Part shown: positions 1 through 6,199 of the stretch, one piece after another
How positions within the stretch are numbered: position 1 is the first letter of the stretch
Layout: each line of letters opens with the position of its first letter
NCBI GenBank assembly: GCA_002451435.1
Contig: DKCF01000038.1
Location: 34,974 to 41,811, forward strand
Length of the DNA stretch: 6,838 nucleotides
Source: Bifidobacterium sp. UBA6881
Lineage (GTDB): Bacteria; Actinomycetota; Actinomycetes; Actinomycetales; Bifidobacteriaceae
Reading direction: 5' to 3'
Notes under the pieces: generated by a model
Seen by the model: only the letters and a program-made list of their open reading frames with translations
Database searches by the model: none
What the model was told of the DNA's origin: nothing
Translations under genes and position numbers: made by a program

Positions 1-644
1 CCGTTGACGGTGGTGGTGTGCGAGTCGGTGCCGACGCAGGAGTCGAGGTAGGCCAGCGTGTTGCCGCTCTTGGCCGCCTTGGTCATGACGACCTTGGCGA
101 GGTATTCGATGTTGACCTGGTGGATGATGCCGGTTCCCGGCGGCACCACGCGGAAGTTCCTGAACGCCTGCTGGCCCCAGCGCAGGAACTGGTAACGTTC
201 GCTGTTGCGCTGGTATTCGATGTCCATGTTCCGTTCGACCGCGTCGGCCACGCCGTACTTGTCGATCTGCACGGAGTGGTCGATGATCATGTCGGACTGG
301 ACCTGCGGGTTGATGACCTCCGGGTCTCCCCCGAGCTTCCTGACCGCGTCGCGCATGGTGGCGAGGTCGACGATGCACGGCACGCCGGTGAAGTCCTGCA
401 TGACCACGCGCGACGGCGTGAATTGGATCTCGTGGCTCGGCTGGGCGTTCGGATCCCAGTCGAGCAGCGCCTTGACGTGTTCATCGGTGATGTTGGCGCC
501 GTCGATGTTGCGCACCAGGTTCTCGACGAGGACCTTCAGCGAATAAGGCAAATGGTCGATGCCGGGAAGATTCGCAATGTTGTAGTAGTCGTAATCCTTG
601 CCAGCCACGACTAAAGTCGTCAGCTGATCATCAGTCAAGGACAT
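1..644 (-). CDS. acnA: Aconitate hydratase (aconitase A), N-terminal part, cut by the left window edge
   Basis: This enzyme isomerises citrate to isocitrate through cis-aconitate using a [4Fe-4S] cluster, in the cytoplasm. The ATG at 642-644 opens a frame of 214 codons with no stop, so the gene continues off the left edge. Visible family blocks are QDFTGVP at residues 83-89, IDHS at 121-124, VPPGTGIIHQVN at 167-178 and VGTDSHTT at 204-211. These match domain 1 of the AcnA/IRP-type aconitases in order and spacing. The cluster-ligand cysteines lie further downstream in the family and are not in view, so activity cannot be judged. The start is supported by GGAGGG at 648-653, three to four bases upstream, which is rather close. 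It is separated from the ATPase gene by 257 nt containing a hairpin, so it probably has its own promoter. In an organism with an incomplete TCA cycle its role would be supply of 2-oxoglutarate for glutamate; that is inference. Confidence 0.96.
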   Translation of the reverse strand, partial: MSLTDDQLTTLVVAGKDYDYYNIANLPGIDHLPYSLKVLVENLVRNIDGANITDEHVKALLDWDPNAQPSHEIQFTPSRVVMQDFTGVPCIVDLATMRDAVRKLGGDPEVINPQVQSDMIIDHSVQIDKYGVADAVERNMDIEYQRNSERYQFLRWGQQAFRNFRVVPPGTGIIHQVNIEYLAKVVMTKAAKSGNTLAYLDSCVGTDSHTTTVN

Positions 645-647
645 ATT

Positions 648-653
648 CCCTCC
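648..653 (-). promoter_or_regulatory. Ribosome binding site of the aconitase gene
   Basis: GGAGGG on the minus strand lies three bases upstream of the ATG at 644 (four if the core is read as GGAGG). The spacing is short, but no other start codon nearby fits the conserved N-terminus better. Confidence 0.6.
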
Positions 654-692
654 GATGCGATAAGCGGTGGTATACGCTGTGTTACCTCCGTC

Positions 693-701
693 GATATAAC
701 A
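693..701 (-). promoter_or_regulatory. Possible extended -10 element of the aconitase promoter
   Basis: The minus strand reads TGTTATATC, i.e. TGn followed by TATATC, which matches four of six positions of TATAAT. It would place transcription start near 686 and give a leader of about 42 nt. No good -35 hexamer sits 16-18 bases upstream, so this is a weak, pattern-only call. The rest of 645-806 contains no convincing ORF, and I see no clear operator. Confidence 0.25.
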
Positions 702-806
702 CCTCGAATGGTACGGCCACGTTACTTCGCGTCTGGCGTGTCGGTTTGAGATGTGAGACAATGCGCCGCCGCACCGCCTCCGGAATCCCGGCAACCCTCT
801 TTTTTT

Positions 807-848
807 CAGACTGCCGACGCTGAGAGGGGTCTCAGCGTCGGCAGTCTG
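807..848 (-). terminator. Perfect 19-bp hairpin after the P-type ATPase gene, probable terminator
   Basis: Arms at 807-825 and 830-848 are exact reverse complements (CAGACTGCCGACGCTGAGA and its partner) around a GGGG loop on the plus strand. The hairpin begins 53 nt beyond the ATPase stop and lies upstream of the aconitase promoter region, where a terminator is expected. The homopolymer is unusual. Seven T (800-806) precede the left arm on the plus strand, so a minus-strand transcript has the hairpin followed by A residues, not U. A U-less hairpin terminator, as reported for some actinobacteria, is the most likely reading. A processing or mRNA-stabilising element is the alternative. Confidence 0.6.
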
Positions 849-901
849 GGAAATTCGGGATGGCCAGGTTGGCCGGAGAACTTTGTGGTGCCTGATTACG
901 G

Positions 902-3358
902 TCAGATTTTTTCGGTCTTCCCGGCCTGCTTGCGCATGGAGAGCACGCGCGCCGTGCCCACGCAGACAAGGAAGATGGCCACGGCAACGGCGATCATGAT
1001 CAGCGTGGCCATCAACGTGGAGCCGCGTGGCACGATCAGCGCGAAGAAACGCCTCACAAACGGAATCGCCACGCCCAGCGCGCCGATGGCCGCGAAGGCC
1101 AGCACCATAAGCCCGCGCCAGCCGACAAGCGGCCGGGCCACGCGGGCGAGGACAAGAATACCGAGCACAAACAGAACGATCGCGTTCAGCGCACGCAACT
1201 GGGCGAGATCGGCGGCGTTCGACACATCCCAATGCATGATGCCCGGCAACAGCCACGTAGACAGCAGAATGGACAGCGCGACCGCGATGCCGCCCGGCAG
1301 GGCGAACCGCACCACGCGTTTGAGGAAGCCGGGGATGTACCGGCGCGTGTTCGGCGCCAGCGCCAGGATGAACGCGGGCACGCCAATCGTCAATCCGCCG
1401 ATGTAGGTGATGTGGCGCGGCAGATACGGGAACGGAATCTGCGTAAGCACCACACCGAGCGAGATCAACGCCGAGTACACGGTTTTGACGAGGAACAGAC
1501 TGGCGACGCGTTCCATATTGGCCATGACCTGGCGTCCACGTGCCACCACATCAGGCAAGTGCGAGAATTTCGAGTCGACCAGCACCACCTGCGCGATGGC
1601 CTTGGTGGCCGGCGCCGCATTGCCCATGGCAATGCCCAGGTCGGCCTCCTTCAAGGCCAGCGCATCGTTCACGCCATCGCCGGTCATGGCGACCACATGG
1701 CCGTTCCTGTGCAGGGCCTGCACAACGGCCTTCTTCTGATTCGGCAGCACACGTCCCAGCACATCCACGTTGTCCAGCACCTCGGCCAATTCGTCGATGT
1801 CTTCGGGCAGTTCGCGCGCGTCCATGAAACGCGGCTCCCGGTCTCCGGTGAGCCTCACCTTGCGTGCGATCGCGCCGACGGTCACCGGATTGTCGCCGGA
1901 GATGATGCGGCAGCGCACGCCCTGCTCGCGGAACCATCGGAGCGTGGATTCGGCATCGGAGCGGATGTGCTCCGAGCACAGCACCAGTGCCACGGGCCGT
2001 GAGGATCGATCGAGGCTCGGTTCGCTTTCGTAATCCGCGGGCGCGGCGCCGCCATGGCGGGCGATCAGCAGCACGCGGTTGCCGTCCTTGGCGTATTCGT
2101 CGACCTTCCGAAGAATATCGGCATAATCGCCGTCCATCTGGGAGACCATGACCTCCGGAGCGCCCATCGTCCATACCGCGGAACCGTCGAAAATCGAGCT
2201 CCATTTGCGCGCGGACGAGAAGGGGACGCGCGCATCCACGCGTCCTGCCGAGAATCCTTGTTCGTCCAGCCCCGCGAGCACGGCCTGTCCGGTGCCGTTG
2301 GGCTGGCCTTCGTTCGACAGGTCGAACAGCGCCTGTTTGATGGACCGCATGTCGGCCTCCGCATCCAGTGCCTCCACGCGGTTGAGCATGATGCCGCCGT
2401 CGGTGATGGTGCCTGTTTTGTCAAGGTTCAGACAGTCCACGCGGGCCAGCGTCTCCACGGATTCGAGTTCCTGCACCAGCGTGTTCTTGCGTGCGAGGCG
2501 CATGGCCGCAACCGCGAAGTTCAATGATGTCAGCAGCACCAGGCCTTCCGGAATCATGCCGACCACGCCGGCCACCGCGGATATTACGGCGGAGCGCCAT
2601 TCTCCGGTCGAGACGGCCGCGTTCCATCCGCCGACGGCGTTCATCTGCGACCAGATGAGCAGCACGCACAACGGCACCACGAGGAAGGTCATGAACTTCA
2701 GGATCGTGTTGATGCCCTTGTTGAGGTCGGAGACGGTTTTCTTGTAGACCTTGGCCTGGGCGGTCAGCGTCGCCGCGTAGCTGTGGGCGCCGACCGCGGT
2801 GACGCGCACGAGGGCCATGCCGGAGACGGCGGTGGATCCGGAGTAGATGTCGTCGTCCTTCGATTTGCGCACGGTGCGGGATTCACCGGTGAGCATGGAT
2901 TCGTCCAATTCCAATCCCCATGAGCGCACGATCCGCGCGTCGGCCGGCACCTGTTCGCCGGCGCGGATCCACATGATGTCGCCCAGCACGATCTCGTTGT
3001 GCGGCACCTGCACGTCGGCGCCGTCGCGGCGCACCAGATAATCGGACGCCACGAGGATCGACAGCTTGTCGAGCGTGCGCTTGGCCTTCAGTTCGGTGAC
3101 GATGCCGATGCCCGTGTTGATGATGATCACGAAGCCGAACACGGCGTCCTTCCACGATCCGGTGACCAGGACCAGGATCATGGCCGCGAAGATGATGCCG
3201 TTGAACAGCGTGAACACGTTGGCGCGCACGATATCGGCGAGGGAACGCGACGTCGATGATTTGACGGCGTTGGACTGCCCGTTTGCCTTCAGGTCCGCGA
3301 CCTGCGCCGAGGTCAGTCCCGTTTCGGCGATGTCGGGCATGGTTTGACTTTCGCTCAT
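902..3358 (-). CDS. Cation-translocating P-type ATPase, CtpE-like (probably Ca2+)
   Basis: An integral membrane pump of 818 residues that couples ATP hydrolysis to cation transport. Numbered from the ATG at 3356-3358, the motifs in order are: TGES at 157-160 in the actuator domain; PEGL at 270-273 in M4; DKTGT at 313-317, with Asp313 the phosphorylated residue; KWS at 385-387 and GAPE at 399-402 in the nucleotide-binding domain; SGDNP at 487-491; and TGDGVNDA at 559-566. All are intact. Hydrophobic segments fit ten membrane helices: two before the actuator, two before DKTGT, six at the C-terminus. There is no N-terminal heavy-metal domain (no CxxC) and no CPC in M4, which argues against Cu/Zn/Cd export. 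Several stretches, such as RANVFT, KxTLDKL and GVPAFILALAPN, resemble mycobacterial CtpE, which has been linked to calcium; substrate assignment here is inference. An in-frame GTG at 3370 would add four residues. The ATG fits the family better, but neither start has a well-spaced ribosome site. The gene stands alone between two gaps. Confidence 0.93.
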   Translation of the reverse strand: MSESQTMPDIAETGLTSAQVADLKANGQSNAVKSSTSRSLADIVRANVFTLFNGIIFAAMILVLVTGSWKDAVFGFVIIINTGIGIVTELKAKRTLDKLSILVASDYLVRRDGADVQVPHNEIVLGDIMWIRAGEQVPADARIVRSWGLELDESMLTGESRTVRKSKDDDIYSGSTAVSGMALVRVTAVGAHSYAATLTAQAKVYKKTVSDLNKGINTILKFMTFLVVPLCVLLIWSQMNAVGGWNAAVSTGEWRSAVISAVAGVVGMIPEGLVLLTSLNFAVAAMRLARKNTLVQELESVETLARVDCLNLDKTGTITDGGIMLNRVEALDAEADMRSIKQALFDLSNEGQPNGTGQAVLAGLDEQGFSAGRVDARVPFSSARKWSSIFDGSAVWTMGAPEVMVSQMDGDYADILRKVDEYAKDGNRVLLIARHGGAAPADYESEPSLDRSSRPVALVLCSEHIRSDAESTLRWFREQGVRCRIISGDNPVTVGAIARKVRLTGDREPRFMDARELPEDIDELAEVLDNVDVLGRVLPNQKKAVVQALHRNGHVVAMTGDGVNDALALKEADLGIAMGNAAPATKAIAQVVLVDSKFSHLPDVVARGRQVMANMERVASLFLVKTVYSALISLGVVLTQIPFPYLPRHITYIGGLTIGVPAFILALAPNTRRYIPGFLKRVVRFALPGGIAVALSILLSTWLLPGIMHWDVSNAADLAQLRALNAIVLFVLGILVLARVARPLVGWRGLMVLAFAAIGALGVAIPFVRRFFALIVPRGSTLMATLIMIAVAVAIFLVCVGTARVLSMRKQAGKTEKI

Positions 3359-3449
3359 ACCTGCCAACACTACCTTGCGGAATCGGGTTCTTGCCGCCGC
3401 GCAACGTGAAACAACGGTGAAATCAGGGACTTTTCAGGGTCTTTCCGGC

Positions 3450-3473
3450 CGATTGCCGACTGGCGGCCAATCG
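3450..3473 (-). terminator. Weak hairpin downstream of the lipoprotein gene
   Basis: CGATTGCCG (3450-3458) can pair with CGG plus CAATCG (3464-3466 and 3468-3473), with one bulged C at 3467 and a five-base loop. It lies about 77 nt past the lipoprotein stop. No U tract follows on either strand. It could terminate the upstream four-gene operon, but a nine-pair bulged stem in GC-rich DNA may be chance. Confidence 0.25.
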
Positions 3474-3549
3474 CGTCCGGTTGTTCGTGGCCCGGTTGCC
3501 CTAGCGTCTTGTCCGCAGAGATTCGTTGCCGTGAATCCCGTTCCGCCCC

Positions 3550-4161
3550 TCACTTGGTATCGGAACCGTCGTCCGACCCGACATTGGTGGTGACGAATAT
3601 GCTTCGCCCGTGCGGATCGTCGTTGGCGATGGAGACCACGACGTCGGCGAGCGGTTTCGCATCCGTCATGCGGTCGTTGGCGACGAGGCTCGCCGCGTAC
3701 AGCTTGGCGTCCTTCGGCTTGTGGACGGGATTGAGCAGCGCGACGGGGATTCCCGCCTGTCTGGCGCATTGCAGCGCGTCGTTCCACGCCTGCCGGTTCG
3801 TATCGTTCACGTCGATTCCCGCGACGACGATGACGTCGGCTTTGCGCTGCGCCATGTCCTGCACACCTTGCCGCGCGGTTTCCTGGGGGTCGTCGGTTCC
3901 GGAGACGGTGATGTAGATCGGCTTGAGTTTTCCGGACTCCATGGCGTCCATGGCCATGCGGTCGGTTTCGATGTCGCCCGAGCCGATCATTGCGACCGAC
4001 AGGCTGTTGCGGTCCTCCATGCTGTGCGAGACCGCGGTTTTGGAGGATTGCGTGTCGCCCACCGCGGCGTTCGACGGCACGCAACCGGAAAGCGCCGCGC
4101 AGGGCAGCACGACCGCGAGCACACCCGCGGCAAAACGCCTGATGGCATGGGTGCCGATCAC
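3550..4161 (-). CDS. Small lipoprotein resembling one lobe of a sugar-type substrate-binding protein
   Basis: A predicted 203-residue exported lipoprotein. The GTG start at 4159-4161 overlaps the methyltransferase stop in GTGA and has AGAAGG at 4170-4175, eight bases upstream. The N-terminus has a short basic stretch (IRRF), a hydrophobic core and lipobox LSGC with Cys27. A polar linker follows, then a region from about residue 53 resembling the first lobe of Peripla_BP_4 proteins (YtfQ/RbsB type): ADVIVVAGID at 108-117, W126 followed by DALQCARQAGIPVALLNP at 128-145, and LYAASLVANDRM at 154-165. Binding proteins of this class usually exceed 300 residues and have two lobes. This one stops at 203, soon after the strand VTTN at 190-193. 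No second lobe is recognisable in any minus frame of 3359-3549, so this is not a simple recent frameshift. No permease or ATPase of an ABC system is nearby. Ligand and role are unknown; it could be a sensor, a scavenged fragment or a transporter accessory. Confidence 0.8.
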   Translation of the reverse strand: MIGTHAIRRFAAGVLAVVLPCAALSGCVPSNAAVGDTQSSKTAVSHSMEDRNSLSVAMIGSGDIETDRMAMDAMESGKLKPIYITVSGTDDPQETARQGVQDMAQRKADVIVVAGIDVNDTNRQAWNDALQCARQAGIPVALLNPVHKPKDAKLYAASLVANDRMTDAKPLADVVVSIANDDPHGRSIFVTTNVGSDDGSDTK

Positions 4162-5423
4162 CGCGCGCGCCTTCTGAACAGCGCGACGGTCTCGACATGA
4201 TGCGTCATCGGATAGATGTCGAAGGCGTGGATGTCGGCCAACTCGTAATCCAATGACGTCAACGTGGCGGTGTCGCGCGCGAGGCTTGCCGGGTCGCAGG
4301 CGATGTATACGACGCCACGGGCCCCGGATTCGGCGATCTGCCTGCATACCTTGGCACGGGCGCCGGCGCGCGGCGGATCGAGCACCACCACATCCGGCCT
4401 GGCGAGGTCGGCGCGCACGTTGGCGAGGGTTTTCGCCACGTCCCCCGCGCGTGCGTCGACGTTGTTCAGGTGCAGGCGCCGCAGATTGCGTTGCGCGTTT
4501 CGCACCGCGGTCTTGCCGCCCTCGACGCTCAGCATGCGGGTGCGGGGCGCGGCAAGTGTGGCGAGCGGAAGGGTGAACAGTCCGGATCCGGAGTACAGGT
4601 CCCACAGGCATGCGGCTTCGGCGCCGTCGAGTTCCGCGCGGACCAGGGAAATCACATGGCTGGTCAACGCGATCGGCGCCTGGCGGTGCATCTGCCAGAA
4701 GCCGCCGGCGTCCACGTCGTATTCGAACCGGTGTCCCGCCACGGTGACTTTTTCCGTCAGCACGCGTTTGCCGGCGGTCACTTCGCCGTCGACGAGCACC
4801 GCGTAATCGTCGCCGACCAATCCACCGTCGCGCGGTTCGGGAACGGCGATCCGGATTTGGGCGCCTGGGGTGAATCCGCCATCCCACACATGCTCACGGC
4901 CGGCGACGTCGAGCAATGCGCGGCTGGCGAGCGGCATGGTGTCGATGGGCACGCGGACATGGGTGCCACGGCGGCGCATGGACGGCCGTCCATCGACGTC
5001 GGCGATCATTTCGATGCGCGTGCGCCAATGCAGGCCACGCTCCCGTTCGTCGTCCACCATGCGGTCGATCGGCACTTCGGTTTCGGTGTGGCCGAGCCGG
5101 AGCATCTGCTCGGCGATCGTCGCGGCCTTCCATTTCAGCTGCCCGTCGAGCGAGACATGCACCAGGTCGGCGCCGCCGACGCCTCCGCCCATGGCGAGCG
5201 GTCCGGCGAGCGGCCATACCGGCTCGGCACGGTCCTCGCTGGCTTCCAGCACCTCGACGACCTCGCCCGTCCAGAACCGGTCCTCGCGATCGTGGGGCTC
5301 GTCCAAAGCGATGCGCACCAGCTCTCCCGGCAGGGCGAATCGCACGAACACCACACGACCGTCAATATGGCCGACGCAACGTCCCTGGTCGGCGTATCGT
5401 TCGATGCGGATGGTCGATTCCAT
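4158..5423 (-). CDS. TRAM-domain uracil-C5 RNA methyltransferase (TrmA/RlmC/RlmD family)
   Basis: A cytoplasmic enzyme of 421 residues that transfers a methyl group from SAM to C5 of uracil in tRNA or 23S rRNA; the target base cannot be told from sequence. A TRAM RNA-binding domain spans about residues 1-60 (GRCVGHIDGRVVFVR at 14-28, LPGELV at 31-36). The C-terminal Rossmann domain holds DLYSGSG at 275-281 (SAM motif I), DPPRAG at 349-354, ACDPAS at 375-380 with nucleophile Cys376, and HHVETVALF at 408-416 with the probable general base Glu411. FWQMH at 242-246 is also typical. Only four cysteines are present (16, 272, 360, 376). The positions that carry iron-sulfur ligands in RlmD-like relatives appear as Trp70, Val82 and Ala85, so the cluster is probably lost. 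The ATG at 5421-5423 is preferred: GAAGGAG at 5432-5438 is eight bases upstream. A GTG one codon earlier (5426) is possible. It overlaps the DUF3159 stop by one base and the lipoprotein start by four. Confidence 0.93.
   Translation of the reverse strand: MESTIRIERYADQGRCVGHIDGRVVFVRFALPGELVRIALDEPHDREDRFWTGEVVEVLEASEDRAEPVWPLAGPLAMGGGVGGADLVHVSLDGQLKWKAATIAEQMLRLGHTETEVPIDRMVDDERERGLHWRTRIEMIADVDGRPSMRRRGTHVRVPIDTMPLASRALLDVAGREHVWDGGFTPGAQIRIAVPEPRDGGLVGDDYAVLVDGEVTAGKRVLTEKVTVAGHRFEYDVDAGGFWQMHRQAPIALTSHVISLVRAELDGAEAACLWDLYSGSGLFTLPLATLAAPRTRMLSVEGGKTAVRNAQRNLRRLHLNNVDARAGDVAKTLANVRADLARPDVVVLDPPRAGARAKVCRQIAESGARGVVYIACDPASLARDTATLTSLDYELADIHAFDIYPMTHHVETVALFRRRAR
4170..4175 (-). promoter_or_regulatory. 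Ribosome binding site inside the methyltransferase gene, for the lipoprotein
   Basis: AGAAGG on the minus strand is eight bases upstream of the GTG at 4161 and lies within the last codons of the methyltransferase. It decides the GTG start and supports translational coupling through the GTGA overlap. Confidence 0.65.
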
Positions 5424-6175
5424 CACTGTTGCTCCTTCGTTTCCCCGTGCCGTTCATCCGCGACGGCCCCATCGTCCTTTTCCGATGCGGCGGCCATCTT
5501 GTGCCGATGCATCGGCGTGGCCACGATCAGATACGACACCCATATCGCCAACGCCCAGAAGGGAATTCCCATCAGCAGACGCGCGGTACCCAGCCATCCC
5601 ACGTGGTTGCCGAGATAAAGCGGCACCTGCACCACCAGTCTCAGCGAGAACACGCCGATCCACAACGCGGTGGCGATGGTGTACGCGCGGTTGAGCGCCC
5701 TGTCGCCGCGCCAGTCCGCAAGCCATTCGCGCAGATGCTCGGTAGGCAGGGTGCGGATGAATTCGATGACCACGCCGAGTCCCGGCACCCGTGCCAGCAG
5801 CGATACGCCCAACAGCACGATGTAGAACGCGTTGGTCAGGAATCCGAACATGTAGTAGTTGCGGGCCTCATGGCTGTGCCATGCCCAGATCAGACAGATG
5901 CCGACCGCCAGCAAACCGGATAACGCGCCCATCACGGATTGGCGTTGGCATAATCTGACCAACACCTGCGCCACGGCCAGCGCCGCGGAGACGCCGATGG
6001 TCAGATGCAGGTCGGAGGTGGCGACGAACAACACCACGAACACGACGCCCGGAAGCATCGATTCGATGACGCCGCGCGGTCCTCCGATGGCGTCGATCAC
6101 GGAGAAGTCATCAGTGTCGCCGGCCTCGGCGAGCGCGCCAAGGCCGGTTTTCCTCTTGGTTTCGGTTTCAGCCAT
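5423..6175 (-). CDS. DUF3159 family membrane protein
   Basis: A 250-residue integral membrane protein of unknown function from a family found in actinobacteria. The family start GGPRGVIESMLP is at residues 31-42. It is followed by about six hydrophobic segments, near 42-53, 56-73, 82-99, 107-127, 165-187 and 196-219. Conserved-looking pieces include VRLCQRQS (73-80), NRAYTIATALW (162-172) and LRLVVQVPLYL (178-188). Both ends are charged and probably cytoplasmic: residues 1-24, and an Asp/Glu/Lys-rich tail from 222. It lies 24 nt after the DUF3710 stop and its TGA overlaps the methyltransferase ATG. The sequence before the ATG has no clear Shine-Dalgarno motif, so translation may rely on coupling to the upstream gene. 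As I recall, related actinobacteria carry DUF3159 near TrkA-type potassium-channel genes and a TRAM methyltransferase, but nothing visible here shows its function. Confidence 0.92.
   Translation of the reverse strand: MAETETKRKTGLGALAEAGDTDDFSVIDAIGGPRGVIESMLPGVVFVVLFVATSDLHLTIGVSAALAVAQVLVRLCQRQSVMGALSGLLAVGICLIWAWHSHEARNYYMFGFLTNAFYIVLLGVSLLARVPGLGVVIEFIRTLPTEHLREWLADWRGDRALNRAYTIATALWIGVFSLRLVVQVPLYLGNHVGWLGTARLLMGIPFWALAIWVSYLIVATPMHRHKMAAASEKDDGAVADERHGETKEQQ
5432..5438 (-). promoter_or_regulatory. Strong ribosome binding site of the RNA methyltransferase
   Basis: GAAGGAG on the minus strand lies within the last codons of the DUF3159 gene. It is eight bases from the ATG at 5423 and five from the alternative GTG at 5426. 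It is the strongest and best-spaced site in the window. Confidence 0.7.
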
Positions 6176-6199
6176 GCTGTATTCGATCGGACGTACGGC

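Noticed and set aside
18..614. 198-codon plus-strand open frame opposite the aconitase gene
   Set aside because: It is the antisense shadow of a clearly conserved aconitase frame; the protein has no recognisable domain and is rich in Val/Asp/His as expected from reversed GC-rich codons.
684..689. GGAGGT on the minus strand in the aconitase leader, possible leader-peptide ribosome site
   Set aside because: No ATG, GTG or TTG follows at a workable distance, and the aconitase ATG already has its own site at 648-653.
753..1406. 217-codon plus-strand open frame starting in the hairpin region
   Set aside because: Mostly antisense to the C-terminal helices of the ATPase; no ribosome site and no recognisable motif.
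3501..3506. TAGGGC on the minus strand as a -10 element for the ATPase gene
   Set aside because: No recognisable -35 hexamer lies 16-18 nt upstream, and it would give a leader of over 130 nt.
3550..4887. Extending the lipoprotein frame upstream to 4887 (445 codons)
   Set aside because: The extension overlaps the methyltransferase in another frame and is Arg-rich shadow sequence. The GTG at 4161 has a good ribosome site and gives an immediate signal peptide with lipobox.
4470..5618. 382-codon plus-strand open frame opposite the methyltransferase and DUF3159 genes
   Set aside because: Long antisense frames are common in GC-rich DNA. The translation shows no domain, and the opposite strand has complete catalytic motifs.
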